64,000 nucleotides of DNA from JAUZRW01 sp034437755 (GCA_034437755.1 DAOTTV010000003.1:12323-76322), one strand, 5' to 3'; shown: positions 17,499 through 26,456, counted from the stretch's first letter. The notes: generated by a model from the sequence alone, not told the origin. Numbers and translations are program-made.

Positions 17499-18500
17499 AT
17501 GAGTGACATGAATTACCAGAGCGACATAGAAGCATTACCAACATTCGACGATGCTCTCGCTGAGCTTAAATCTGGCGCGGGTCATACACCTAGCCCTGAT
17601 GTACTGTATGGCTTATCAAGCTTGAGTTTGGCGCAAATCAAAGCGTTGGAACCAGTCTGGCAAGAGCTAGATATGACCTATCGCCGTGTTCTCATGCAGA
17701 TGCTCGTTGACGTGAGTGTATCGAATTATGAAATGAATTATCGCCCAATCGGCTATGCGAACCTCGATGCAGAAGAACCACAGGAGCGACAAGCCGCAAT
17801 TGAGCTATTGTGGGAAGATAAGAGCCTCAAACTGATGGATACGCTCATCCATATGGCACAGCATGATGATAGTGTCATCGTGCGTGCCGAAGCTATCCGG
17901 GCTTTAGGACGCTTTGTTTTACTCGGTGAACTAGGCGATTTGCCCGATGAGGAGACGAAACGCGCAGAAGAGACACTTTTGCAGATTCTCGATGCTGATA
18001 CTATCGATACTGAAATTCATCGGCGTGCTTTAGAAGCAATCGCAAATTGCACGCGTACAGAAATTGCTGGCATTATTGCCAGAGCATATAACAGTTCTGA
18101 CGATGTCTTGCGTACAAGTGCAATTGCCGCTATGGGGAACACCTGTGATAGTCGTCGCTGGGGCCAGACCGTTCTCAAAGAATTAGATACGTCGGACGAT
18201 ACGATACGCATCACCGCGGCACAGGCGGCCGGCGAATTACAACTAGAAGACGCGATGAAGCCACTCACGCGCATTTTAGCAGAGGGCGAACGTGACGAGC
18301 AAGAAATTGCTATCTGGTCATTGGGCGAGATTGGCGGCAAAGAAGCTGTTAGTATCCTTCAGCACGCGGCGGAAATTGCTGAAGAAAATGAAGATGATGA
18401 CATGCTCGATCGCATTGACGATGCGTTAGGTAATGCGAGCCTTGCAATGGGTGAGTTGATATTCGACGAATTCACGACTATGGATGACATGGAAACCTAG
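17499..18500 (+). CDS. HEAT-repeat protein
   Basis: This 333-residue acidic, entirely helical protein contains about five HEAT or PBS-lyase-type repeats from residue 90 on (for example VRAEAIRALGRF, LRTSAIAAMGNT, IRITAAQAAGEL, IAIWSLGEIGG). Such proteins are scaffolds; no catalytic motif is visible. It follows the rseP-like gene by 27 bases and may be cotranscribed. The nearest strong ribosome-binding sequence, GAGGAG, is 17 bases from the ATG, further than usual, so translation may be inefficient or coupled. Confidence 0.85.
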   Translation: MSDMNYQSDIEALPTFDDALAELKSGAGHTPSPDVLYGLSSLSLAQIKALEPVWQELDMTYRRVLMQMLVDVSVSNYEMNYRPIGYANLDAEEPQERQAAIELLWEDKSLKLMDTLIHMAQHDDSVIVRAEAIRALGRFVLLGELGDLPDEETKRAEETLLQILDADTIDTEIHRRALEAIANCTRTEIAGIIARAYNSSDDVLRTSAIAAMGNTCDSRRWGQTVLKELDTSDDTIRITAAQAAGELQLEDAMKPLTRILAEGERDEQEIAIWSLGEIGGKEAVSILQHAAEIAEENEDDDMLDRIDDALGNASLAMGELIFDEFTTMDDMET

Positions 18501-18513
18501 TCAGTCACAACAC

Positions 18514-18548
18514 AGCAAAGCCCCCGTGAGGATTGTAGGGGCTTTGCT
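18514..18548. terminator. Bidirectional hairpin terminator
   Basis: An 11-bp perfect stem (AGCAAAGCCCC and its complement) with a 13-base loop lies between the convergent HEAT and SCP2 genes. No long T-run follows, but position and stability fit a shared terminator. Confidence 0.75.
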
Positions 18549-18561
18549 AGATCATCATAAT

Positions 18562-18891
18562 TTAGCCACCCATGTTAAACCATTGCATGAGTTTCATGCC
18601 CATGTTCATGTTGTCGATCTTGATCTTACCCATCATAAAAGCCTGCATCGGGTTCATATCACCTGTAGCGATTTGATAGAAATCATCAGCATTTGCCTTC
18701 ACCGTTACATCAGCGTCGGTCTCGCCCTCACCATGTGTGGCTTGGCCATCATCGACTTTTACCCAATACATCCCCCCATTATCGCCACTCAAATCGAATT
18801 GGAAGGTTGCATTCTCTCCACTTGCTTTATCTGGACGAAATGAATTCATCATTTCCCCAAACATATTTTTAATCTCTTCTTGAGTTGCCAT
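18562..18891 (-). CDS. SCP2 sterol-carrier-domain protein
   Basis: This 109-residue protein consists of a single SCP2-like lipid-binding domain: a predicted strand-rich core (ATFQFDLSGDNGGMYWVKVDDG, split by loops), DADVTVKANADDFYQIATGDMNP, and a C-terminal methionine-rich helix (GKIKIDNMNMGMKLM). The family binds hydrophobic ligands in a tunnel. The bacterial partner is usually unknown. It stands alone between a terminator and the divergent WD40-like gene. Confidence 0.88.
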   Translation of the reverse strand: MATQEEIKNMFGEMMNSFRPDKASGENATFQFDLSGDNGGMYWVKVDDGQATHGEGETDADVTVKANADDFYQIATGDMNPMQAFMMGKIKIDNMNMGMKLMQWFNMGG

Positions 18892-18971
18892 TCTAATTCA
18901 TCTCCTTTTCGGAAAATACAATCTTATTAGATCCTCTAAAAAGACAACGTACGATATGTAGTATACTATTG

Positions 18972-18993
18972 AAACCGTTCTGATAAACGGTTT
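18972..18993. promoter_or_regulatory. Perfect inverted repeat in the leader of the WD40-like gene
   Basis: AAACCGTT and its complement AACGGTTT flank a 6-base loop just downstream of a TATACT -10-like hexamer (18962-18967) and upstream of the GGAG ribosome-binding site. It could be an operator at the transcription start or a 5' mRNA hairpin. Confidence 0.4.
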
Positions 18994-19007
18994 TATTGGA
19001 GAAACCC

Positions 19008-20297
19008 ATGTTTAGGTATCTAGCACTACTCATTTTCACCCTGCTATTCACTGTCACGACTGCCGCCATTGATGAATTCACACAAGCCACGTCCGGAAAG
19101 ATTGCTGTCGTCGGCATGGATTACAACATTTATTCTTACGATGTGGCGCAGTCGGATTTAGCGCCCATCACCACCAACGCAAACCGAACGCGTCGCTATC
19201 AGTGGCCGACATGGTCACGAGATGGGCGCCTCGCTTATTTCTGCTGTGATTTGCGCGTCACTCGTGATTTATCATCAATTGCTTATATCTCGGATGATGG
19301 GATTAGCCCCGGCGAAGTCGCTTATGAGGGGGCTAATGAGACAATCATCCACGCCGCGTGGTCACCCGCTCAGTGTGATGATGGAACAGCCTGTCGTGAA
19401 CTAGCGCTCCTGATTAATGATGTCGTACGTGGTGGTATTTCGATCGAAATGCTCACCAACAATACTGAAGAAACCCGTAGCCGCACGATTGGTGTAGGCT
19501 CGCCGTTTTACTATAACTGGAATCCTGACGGCACACGGATGATCTTCCATCGGAATAACGACAGCATCGATATCTTTGATATGGTGAACAACGATGTCGT
19601 CAGTAGTTTGCGCGAGCAATCACCGGGCACATATCAATCGCCAGCATGGTCACCTGTCGATAATCGTGTGCTATATGGTGTTGCCGGTGAGAGCGGCACT
19701 GATTTAGTCGTCGCTGACGATGACAATACGCAAGCACTCGTCACTGGTATCAATGGCTTTGTCTCGTTCCTCTGGTCACCTGATGGACGTTACATCGCTT
19801 ATCGTAGCTTGCAAGAGAATAACATCGGCTCTATCTTTGTCGTCGATGCTGAAACCGGTGAGACAATCACCAGCACGATTACGGATGGCGTTCTGGCGTT
19901 TTTCTGGTCGCCGGATAGCCGTAAATTAGCGTTTGTTTCTGTCAATGATCGCGCAGGACGAAATGCTAAAGTGCAAGCCCTTGCCCGTCAGCATTTCGTG
20001 CAGGATAATGAGCGTATTGAATTTGTCTGGTCAAAGCTGGATATCGCAACGGGTGAGGCTATTCGTCTGAGTTCATTCTTGCCAACATATGAAATGCAAT
20101 ACATGTTGACTTACTTCGATCAATTTGCACCCAGTCATCGCATCTGGTCGCCAGATAGCCGCTATTTAACATATAGTACTGTGGTTGATTTAGAGACACA
20201 ACCGCGTGCGGTGGTCATTCAGCTCGATACTGAGAACCTACAAGACCCACGAACAGAAATAGCGAGCGGCGTATTCAGCGTTTGGAGTTTTGATTAA
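19008..20297 (+). CDS. Exported TolB/WD40-like beta-propeller protein
   Basis: This protein of about 429 residues has an N-terminal signal peptide (MFRYLALLIFTLLFTVTTA) and at least five blades marked by the repeated WSPDGRY or WSPDSRK signature of TolB-like propellers. I chose the ATG at 19008, seven bases after GGAG, over an upstream TTG. Such propellers mediate protein contacts at the cell surface. It is followed immediately by a LysM/M23 lipoprotein gene, so a cell-wall role is likely, but the ligand is unknown. Confidence 0.85.
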   Translation: MFRYLALLIFTLLFTVTTAAIDEFTQATSGKIAVVGMDYNIYSYDVAQSDLAPITTNANRTRRYQWPTWSRDGRLAYFCCDLRVTRDLSSIAYISDDGISPGEVAYEGANETIIHAAWSPAQCDDGTACRELALLINDVVRGGISIEMLTNNTEETRSRTIGVGSPFYYNWNPDGTRMIFHRNNDSIDIFDMVNNDVVSSLREQSPGTYQSPAWSPVDNRVLYGVAGESGTDLVVADDDNTQALVTGINGFVSFLWSPDGRYIAYRSLQENNIGSIFVVDAETGETITSTITDGVLAFFWSPDSRKLAFVSVNDRAGRNAKVQALARQHFVQDNERIEFVWSKLDIATGEAIRLSSFLPTYEMQYMLTYFDQFAPSHRIWSPDSRYLTYSTVVDLETQPRAVVIQLDTENLQDPRTEIASGVFSVWSFD

Positions 20298-20307
20298 GTC
20301 AGGGGCT

Positions 20308-21918
20308 ATGTTCCGTTATTGTGTCATTTTGCTAATTGGGTTGCTCGTTACATCCGGTTGTATGCGCGAGCAACCTAATATCATCATCATTACAGCTACT
20401 TTTCCGGCTGAACCTTATGTCGTTGCTATACCGACGAATACACCACAAGCAAGCGCGACCCCCTTCGTACCGGTCGCACAAAGTTTATCGCCAGTGCCAG
20501 ATGTACCACTGAGCCAACCTACACCAAACGTCACGCGGGTGCCGATACAAGTAGCAGATGAACATACGGTACAAGCGGGTGATACGCTATCAGCGATCGC
20601 TAATCGTTATAATGTCTCGGTGAACACACTCATCGAACTCAATCAGATCGATAACCCGAACGTGTTATCGGTCGGGCAGGTGCTTCAATTACCCGAAGCC
20701 CCATCTGAGTACACACCGGATTTCAAAATAATCCCTGATAGTCGCCTTGTACGTGGGCCTGATAGCACATCATTCGATATTGCGGCTTTCATCAATCAAC
20801 AACCCGGCTACATCCGCACTGCGACGGATACGGTTACAACAGGTCTCGCAAACGGAGCAGGTTTCGATCGTGTCCTGACATCTTCACAGATCGTGCGGCG
20901 GGTCGCGCTCGAATACAGTGTCGATCCGCGTCTATTACTCGCAATGCTGGAATATCGTGCGGGTTGGTTGAGTAATCCGCAACCGCGCGATGACCTGCAA
21001 ACACATCCACTTATCAGTGCTGAAGCATCGGGTCTCACTGACCGTAGCGGGTTGTATCGCCAGCTGGTGTGGTTGGCAAACGAACTCAATCGCGGCTATT
21101 ATGGTTGGAAGTATCGTGGCAATGTCGTGATTCAATTTAGTGATGGCAGTCGATCACTGTACAACCCGACCCTAAACCCCGCCACAATTGCAGTGCAATA
21201 TGCGCTGAGTCGGGCTGGTACACCCTATAGCACCTGGGAACAACAGGTGAGCATCGCCGGATTGTATGGGGTTTACGTCCAGTATTTTGGTGATCCCTTT
21301 GCAGATGCAACTGATCCGCTCGTGCCACCGACGATCCAGCAACCTGTGCTTGATTTACCATTTGAGGACGGCGTAGAATGGCGCTTTACGGGCGGTTCTC
21401 ATGGCGGTTGGGGATCAGGAAGTGCGTGGTCATCTGTTGATTTTGCCCCCTCAGAAGAACGTCCGCAGAGTACATTTTGCTACGTATCATCGGCATGGGT
21501 AACAGCTGTCGCGCGTGGGGTCATCGCGCGTGTCGAAGATGGCGTGATCGTGCTTGATCTTGATGGGGACGGCGATGAAGCAACGGGGTGGACGGTGAAT
21601 TATTTGCACGTCACGGTTGATGAGTCAATTCGTGCCGGTATGACTGTGCTACCGGGGCAACGGCTCGGCAACCCATCGTGTGAGGGCGGTGTCTCTAATG
21701 CGACGCATTTGCACATTGGACGGCGTTTCAATGGTGAATGGCTCCCGGCTGATTGCCAGCAATGCCTGACAAATGTCAACATTCCGCCTTTCGTCATGGG
21801 AGGATGGGAGGTTATAGGTATTGCAGGGCAAGAGTATCAAGGGTATATGCAAAAAGGGGGCGAGCGCATACAGGCTGAACAGGGTATTGCTACAGACATC
21901 AACCGCATTTCAGGATAG
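20308..21918 (+). CDS. LysM and M23-peptidase-like lipoprotein
   Basis: The start at 20308 (GGGG five bases upstream) gives 536 residues with a lipoprotein signal (VTSGC, Cys18). A LysM peptidoglycan-binding domain covers about residues 85-130 (HTVQAGDTLSAIANRYNV). A helical middle region follows, then a C-terminal domain resembling M23 endopeptidases: an N-terminal His in GGSHGGW, Asp in SSVDFAP, and HLH in THLHIGRR, matching the zinc-ligand order. It probably cleaves or binds peptidoglycan cross-bridges. Both this protein and the upstream propeller begin MFRY, suggesting similar export signals. Confidence 0.85.
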   Translation: MFRYCVILLIGLLVTSGCMREQPNIIIITATFPAEPYVVAIPTNTPQASATPFVPVAQSLSPVPDVPLSQPTPNVTRVPIQVADEHTVQAGDTLSAIANRYNVSVNTLIELNQIDNPNVLSVGQVLQLPEAPSEYTPDFKIIPDSRLVRGPDSTSFDIAAFINQQPGYIRTATDTVTTGLANGAGFDRVLTSSQIVRRVALEYSVDPRLLLAMLEYRAGWLSNPQPRDDLQTHPLISAEASGLTDRSGLYRQLVWLANELNRGYYGWKYRGNVVIQFSDGSRSLYNPTLNPATIAVQYALSRAGTPYSTWEQQVSIAGLYGVYVQYFGDPFADATDPLVPPTIQQPVLDLPFEDGVEWRFTGGSHGGWGSGSAWSSVDFAPSEERPQSTFCYVSSAWVTAVARGVIARVEDGVIVLDLDGDGDEATGWTVNYLHVTVDESIRAGMTVLPGQRLGNPSCEGGVSNATHLHIGRRFNGEWLPADCQQCLTNVNIPPFVMGGWEVIGIAGQEYQGYMQKGGERIQAEQGIATDINRISG

Positions 21919-21923
21919 GGTTT

Positions 21924-22703
21924 ATGCTATATAAACATCGTCGCATATTAGGCTCGCTCATCATATTATTTTTGTTGGTCTGCGCGCCTCCAGTATTGTC
22001 TCAGCGGATTACTGATACACCCGTTCCGGTTAACTTGCCGGATATACAATCCGTGCAACCGACAAATGTCCTGCTTTCGACACCGACAACTACGCCCACA
22101 GCTACGCCTGAGTTGCCATCTGTGTTGCTACAAGCCATTGATACCCCGCAGAATATCAACGTCCGCGATTATCCTGATGTAATAGGTGCATATCTTGGGT
22201 CACTAGAGCCAGAAGAGCAATACGAAGTAACCGGTCGCTTCTTCTCGTGGTATCAATTCCGATATGAAACTGCACCGGATGGATTGGGATGGGTATTCGG
22301 GCAAAGTGTACGGATTATCGGCGATGATAGTGATATTCCGATTATCGACCCTGACGCGGCACCTACACCTGTTGAAGACCCGACACTAGAAGCGCAATTA
22401 CGCCTATTAACGCCAGATGTGGCGAATACTGCAACAGCATCTGCTCGGATACTCAGTGTGCCAACCGATGAGTTTTTCGGCAATGGTCAGCAATTCCCAC
22501 CAACTTATACGCCACCGCCTGACGTTGTTGCTCTAGCACCGACGCAATCGATTGGGCTTCAAGCATCACCGACACCTCCGAGTAGTCTCATTGATGCGAC
22601 GATCGAATCCGTTGCATCCGGCGACATCCCACCGATTCTACCGATCTTGGGTCTGGGTGTATTCGGGCTTCTGGGCTTATTGATTAGTTTGATCCGTGCG
22701 TAA
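21924..22703 (+). CDS. Exported SH3b-domain protein with C-terminal membrane anchor
   Basis: This 259-residue protein has a signal peptide (about residues 1-27), a Thr/Pro-rich linker, one bacterial SH3-like domain (about residues 72-133, INVRDYPDVIGAYLGSL to GWVFGQSVRII), a second low-complexity stretch and a C-terminal membrane segment (ILPILGLGVFGLLGLLISL). It begins 5 bases after the LysM/M23 gene, so the three exported proteins form one operon. The function is presumably cell-wall attachment. Confidence 0.82.
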   Translation: MLYKHRRILGSLIILFLLVCAPPVLSQRITDTPVPVNLPDIQSVQPTNVLLSTPTTTPTATPELPSVLLQAIDTPQNINVRDYPDVIGAYLGSLEPEEQYEVTGRFFSWYQFRYETAPDGLGWVFGQSVRIIGDDSDIPIIDPDAAPTPVEDPTLEAQLRLLTPDVANTATASARILSVPTDEFFGNGQQFPPTYTPPPDVVALAPTQSIGLQASPTPPSSLIDATIESVASGDIPPILPILGLGVFGLLGLLISLIRA

Positions 22704-22718
22704 CCAACGATAGAAATA

Positions 22719-22745
22719 AAAAAGCCCAACTGAAATGGGCTTTTT
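22719..22745. terminator. Bidirectional rho-independent terminator
   Basis: A 10-bp stem AAAAAGCCCA/TGGGCTTTTT with a 7-base loop gives a T-run on both strands. It serves the envelope operon on the plus strand and the Fe-S carrier gene on the minus strand. Confidence 0.9.
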
Positions 22746-22778
22746 GATCTACTACTTTAGAGTATGGCTCGTCGAGTG

Positions 22779-23201
22779 TTAGTAACTGCTACTGCAAGTG
22801 CCGCATCCGCCGCCTTCTGCACCAGCGCCATCTTCAGCTTTGAAGGATGAACCGCAACCGCATGCTGATGCCGCATTCGGGTTATCAATACGGAAGCCAC
22901 CACCGATCAAGCTATCGACAAAATCGATGTTAGCGCCTTGCAGATAAACGATACTTGTCGGGTCAACCAGCAGGCGCACACCGTCTGTCTCGACTACTGT
23001 ATCATGCTCCTGTGGGGTCTCCTCAAATGACATCCCATATTGCATACCTGAGCATCCACCACCCGTGACGAAGACACGCAGGGAATAGTCCGGGATATTA
23101 CGCTCAGCAAGTAAGTTTTTGATAACAGCGACTGCGGACGGTGTAACAGTCATGAATGTTTCTTCGATTGTTTCGTTCGGCTTTTGCTCTACGAGTGCCA
23201 T
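22779..23201 (-). CDS. erpA: A-type iron-sulfur carrier (ErpA/IscA family)
   Basis: The start at 23201, nine bases after AAGGAG, gives 140 residues. An N-terminal extension of about 18 residues precedes the A-type carrier domain, which shows the first Cys in GGGCSGMQYGM and the paired cysteines in CGCGSSF. These three cysteines bind an Fe-S cluster or iron for delivery to apo-proteins. The tail adds a further Cys-Gly-rich GGGCGTC segment beyond the standard domain. It lies downstream of a SufR-like regulator and has its own strong promoter. Confidence 0.9.
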   Translation of the reverse strand: MALVEQKPNETIEETFMTVTPSAVAVIKNLLAERNIPDYSLRVFVTGGGCSGMQYGMSFEETPQEHDTVVETDGVRLLVDPTSIVYLQGANIDFVDSLIGGGFRIDNPNAASACGCGSSFKAEDGAGAEGGGCGTCSSSY

Positions 23202-23238
23202 GGAATCAGTCTCCTTGATTAAAAAGTTTTCACTACAA

Positions 23239-23268
23239 AATATATCATACGTCACTATCGAACGTCAA
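23239..23268 (-). promoter_or_regulatory. Promoter of the Fe-S carrier gene
   Basis: On the minus strand TTGACG (23268-23263) and TATATT (23244-23239) are 18 bases apart, about 38 bases before the start codon. Both hexamers are close to the sigma70 consensus. Confidence 0.65.
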
Positions 23269-23285
23269 TAAAACAGACATTTATT

Positions 23286-23307
23286 TGACAAATAGTGTCA
23301 TTTGTCA
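23286..23307. promoter_or_regulatory. Palindromic operator candidate (SufR-like site)
   Basis: TGACAAAT and its exact complement ATTTGTCA are separated by 6 bases, in the last codons of the SufR-like gene and 18 bases upstream of the carrier promoter's -35. The 22-base span suits a dimeric winged-helix regulator. Confidence 0.5.
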
Positions 23308-23930
23308 TGGGTAGGAATTAGGTATGAGCAAGAATCGTCGCCTTCTGAGATATGCGACACAAGACGAGGAACGACTCCTAGCATCTTGGCGATCAAATGC
23401 GTATCCATCCGGCAAAGTGTATCACTCTCGTGAGCAACGTCATGATACGGACAATTTGTCATATGCAGAATGTAGCCATCGGTATGATGTTCCCATGATG
23501 CTTTGTATCCATGCTGGTCCAGATAATCGACCACTGCAACCAATCGCTGAGGCATATTCCCGTTTGGAATAGCCGCCTCATCAGCCATCGAAGATGCGAC
23601 ACCTTCAATAATCACATTAACCTGCTTGTCCGTTAAATTGGCTTGCATCTGACGGATGAGGTTAGACGTGATGTGCTGATAATTATTTGGAAAGAACGAA
23701 ACCCCTTGATCTGTCAGTGCATAAATATGCTGTGGACGACCCGGCGTTGCACGATGGCGCATGTGTGGCATCGTGACGAGACCCCCCTTTTGTAACTTTG
23801 CTAGATGATGCCGCACAGTCACGGCTGTGATCGAACCACGCCGTTTCTCTAGCTCACAGACGATGTCATCGACCGTTGCCTCACCGTTATCATGTAGAAT
23901 TTCGAGAATCTGTTTTCGGGTCTCTTGCAT
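23298..23930 (-). CDS. SufR-like Fe-S-sensing transcriptional regulator
   Basis: This 210-residue protein has an N-terminal winged-helix DNA-binding domain (about residues 1-70, with TVRHHLAKLQKGGLVT as the recognition region) and a C-terminal domain with cysteines in TNCPYHDVA, TLCRMD and DDSCSY, the spacing typical of SufR, which holds a 4Fe-4S cluster and controls suf genes. Its position directly upstream of the A-type carrier supports a role in Fe-S homeostasis. A near-consensus promoter precedes it, with a palindrome overlapping the -10, so it may regulate itself. Confidence 0.82.
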   Translation of the reverse strand: MQETRKQILEILHDNGEATVDDIVCELEKRRGSITAVTVRHHLAKLQKGGLVTMPHMRHRATPGRPQHIYALTDQGVSFFPNNYQHITSNLIRQMQANLTDKQVNVIIEGVASSMADEAAIPNGNMPQRLVAVVDYLDQHGYKASWEHHTDGYILHMTNCPYHDVAHESDTLCRMDTHLIAKMLGVVPRLVSHISEGDDSCSYLIPTHDK

Positions 23931-23962
23931 GGATAACTCGCGAATTTTTCAGATATATGTCT

Positions 23963-23996
23963 ACTTAAGTCTAGCTTTTTGCCTATCCATTGTCAA
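23963..23996 (-). promoter_or_regulatory. Promoter of the SufR-like gene with overlapping palindrome
   Basis: On the minus strand a perfect TTGACA (23996-23991) is followed 17 bases later by TAGACT (23973-23968). The 8-base palindrome ACTTAAGT (23963-23970) overlaps the -10 and is a candidate autoregulatory site. Confidence 0.65.
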
Positions 23997-24069
23997 ACCT
24001 TGTCGCTTGATGTTAGGATTTCCACATTATTCGTTTATCCGATACACATTGAAAATGAAAAGGGATGGC

Positions 24070-25152
24070 ATGACGAAAATCAATGTTGCAATCTTAGGGG
24101 CTACTGGGGCGGTTGGACAGCGATTCATTCAATTGTTGACGGGGCATCCATGGTTTCAAATTGCCGAACTCGTGGGTAAAACGAGTGCTGGCAAGCGATA
24201 CGGCGATGCTGTCAACTGGATATTAGATGATAATCCGCCGGTAGACATCATGGACATGACAGTCAAGCCTTTAGATCGCTCGCTCGACTCGCCTTTGGTT
24301 TTCTCTGCTTTACCGAAGGACGCCGCGAAAGCACGCGAACTCGAACTGGCACAGGCGGGGCATGTCGTTTGTACGAATGCCTCGGCGCATCGTATGGCAA
24401 ATGATGTACCTTTACTTCTACCTGAAGTTAATCACGAGCATGTGGGCCTCATTGACGTACAGCGGGCTAATCGTGGGTGGTCGTCAGGGGCGTTAATTGC
24501 GAACTCGAATTGTACGACAATGCCAATCGTGATGGCACTGGCACCTCTGCGCGCATTTGGGATCGATAAGATGTTGATTGTCAGCGAGCAGGCTATTAGT
24601 GGCGCTGGTCATCCTGGTGTCGCTTCTTTGGATATTCTTGACAATATTATTCCGTATGTATCTGGAGATGAGAATAAAATGGAGACAGAGACATTGAAGA
24701 TGCTTGGGAGTTTTGATGGGGAACGGATTCATCCTTATGACATCACGATCAGTGCAACAGCAACCCGCGTGCCAGTTCTTGACGGGCATCTTATCAACTT
24801 ATCGTTATCAATGATCGAGAAACCTAGCATTGAGCAAATTTTACAAGCATGGGCTACGTATCAATCACCGTCCGATATATCGGTTTTGCCCAGCGCACCC
24901 GATCGGCCAGTGCAATATTTATCACAGATAGATCGACCACAACCGCGTCGTGATCGCAATGCGGGCAACGGCATGATGACATCTATCGGTCGCCTGCGCA
25001 ATTGTCCCATTTTAGGCTATAAATTTGCAACATTAGCTCATAACACAATACGGGGTGCAGCTGGATGCAGTATCCTCAACGCAGAGTTCTTAGTCGCCAA
25101 GGGCTATATCGATGGTGCTCAACTTGATGAAGATACGATGACACTCGCTTGA
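24070..25152 (+). CDS. asd: Aspartate-semialdehyde dehydrogenase
   Basis: The ATG at 24070, preceded by AAAGGG, gives 360 residues starting at the conserved MTKINVAILGATGAVGQ dinucleotide-binding motif. The catalytic Cys lies in NSNCTT and the active-site His in VPVLDGHL. The sequence is of the archaeal/fungal-like Asd branch. The enzyme reduces aspartyl phosphate to aspartate semialdehyde for lysine, threonine and methionine synthesis. An upstream in-frame extension into the divergent promoter region is not a credible start. Confidence 0.92.
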   Translation: MTKINVAILGATGAVGQRFIQLLTGHPWFQIAELVGKTSAGKRYGDAVNWILDDNPPVDIMDMTVKPLDRSLDSPLVFSALPKDAAKARELELAQAGHVVCTNASAHRMANDVPLLLPEVNHEHVGLIDVQRANRGWSSGALIANSNCTTMPIVMALAPLRAFGIDKMLIVSEQAISGAGHPGVASLDILDNIIPYVSGDENKMETETLKMLGSFDGERIHPYDITISATATRVPVLDGHLINLSLSMIEKPSIEQILQAWATYQSPSDISVLPSAPDRPVQYLSQIDRPQPRRDRNAGNGMMTSIGRLRNCPILGYKFATLAHNTIRGAAGCSILNAEFLVAKGYIDGAQLDEDTMTLA

Positions 25153-25218
25153 CACATGCTACATGCTTCGATAAACTTTGCACTCTATTTCACAAACTGT
25201 TGGTATGTAGTCATTCAG

Positions 25219-25242
25219 TATAGATTGAATCGTTAATCTATA
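25219..25242. promoter_or_regulatory. Inverted repeat upstream of the sqdB-like gene
   Basis: TATAGATT and its exact complement AATCTATA flank an 8-base spacer, ending 14 bases before the start codon. It could be an operator that also overlaps the transcription start. Confidence 0.4.
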
Positions 25243-25256
25243 AGTATGGAGCAGGC

Positions 25257-26456
25257 ATGAGAGTATTTATTGCAGGGATTGATGGATATTTAGGCTGGTC
25301 GTTAGCACAGCATTTAGTTGGTGAGGGGCATGAAGTGGCTGGTGCCGACAAACTCCTGCGACGTGAATGGGTCGCGGAGATGGACAGTATCAGTGCGATA
25401 CCGATTGCATCTCGTTCAGATCGTGTTCGGGCTTTTCAAGAGACCTTCGGCGTATCACTGGATTTTCGCGTGGGTGATCTCACAGATTATGATTTCGTCG
25501 CCCAGTGCTTTGCCGATTTCCAGCCAGATGCTATCGTCCATCTTGCACAAATGCCATCTGCTCCTTACTCGATGCAGGATATTCACAAAGCTGTATGGAC
25601 ACAGACCAACAACATCACGACTAATCTGAACATTCTGTACGCGATGCGTGCCATTGTTCCTCAAACACATCTCGTCAAATTGGGAACAATGGGCGAGTAT
25701 GGACAACCCAATGTTGATATTCCAGAAGGGTTCTTTGAGGTAGAATATCGCGGGCGCAAGGATAAGCTTTTCTTCCCGCGTGATGCCGGCAGTTGGTATC
25801 ATCAGAGTAAAGTTCATGATTCGCATAATACATATTTTGCTACTAAAATCTGGCAATTACGCGCAACGGACATCATGCAAGGTGTTGTGTTTGGTACTCG
25901 TTTCCCACATGAGACCGATAATCCGGCGCTCAATACACGCCTCGATTTCGACCAATCATTCGGCACTGCGATCAATCGTTTCTGTGTACAAGCTATCATC
26001 GGGCATCCACTGACACTTTATGGTGCTGGTACAATGAAACGGGCGTTTTTGCCATTACGCGACTCCATGCGATGCCTGACACTGGCTATTGAACATCCAG
26101 CAACTGCCGGCGAATTCCGCGTGTTTAATCAGTTCGCAGAATCATATACCATCATCGAACTCGCACACATGGTACAGGAGGTAGGACATGAGTATGACTT
26201 AGACGTGCAGATCCGGCACTATGATAACCCGCGAGTTGAGCGCGAGGAACATTACTATAACCCTGTACGCCAGAATCTTGATAAAATAGGTTATGTGCCG
26301 AGTACGGACGTAAAATCTGAAATTCGATCGGTATTAGAGGATTTGCATCCACATCGCGACCGAATACAGCAGAAAGCAGACGTACTCGTTCCGGATATTC
26401 GCTGGGACGGGTCACGGCAACGATCAAGCCAACTGGGAACACCCAAAATGGTCTGA
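25257..26456 (+). CDS. sqdB: UDP-sulfoquinovose synthase-like (SqdB/SQD1) short-chain dehydrogenase
   Basis: This 399-residue extended SDR protein has the N-terminal NAD-binding motif GIDGYLGWSLA. It matches SQD1 over its length: KLGTMGEYG (Thr144), SWYHQSKVHDS (Tyr181, Lys185), then RATDIMQGVVFG, FGTAINRFCVQAIIGHPLTLYG, GEFRVFNQF and NPRVEREEHYYN. SQD1 converts UDP-glucose and sulfite into UDP-sulfoquinovose, the head-group donor of the sulfolipid SQDG. No sulfoquinovosyl transferase gene (sqdX or sqdD) is nearby. The C-terminal 40 residues are unlike SQD1 and uncharacterised. Confidence 0.82.
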   Translation: MRVFIAGIDGYLGWSLAQHLVGEGHEVAGADKLLRREWVAEMDSISAIPIASRSDRVRAFQETFGVSLDFRVGDLTDYDFVAQCFADFQPDAIVHLAQMPSAPYSMQDIHKAVWTQTNNITTNLNILYAMRAIVPQTHLVKLGTMGEYGQPNVDIPEGFFEVEYRGRKDKLFFPRDAGSWYHQSKVHDSHNTYFATKIWQLRATDIMQGVVFGTRFPHETDNPALNTRLDFDQSFGTAINRFCVQAIIGHPLTLYGAGTMKRAFLPLRDSMRCLTLAIEHPATAGEFRVFNQFAESYTIIELAHMVQEVGHEYDLDVQIRHYDNPRVEREEHYYNPVRQNLDKIGYVPSTDVKSEIRSVLEDLHPHRDRIQQKADVLVPDIRWDGSRQRSSQLGTPKMV

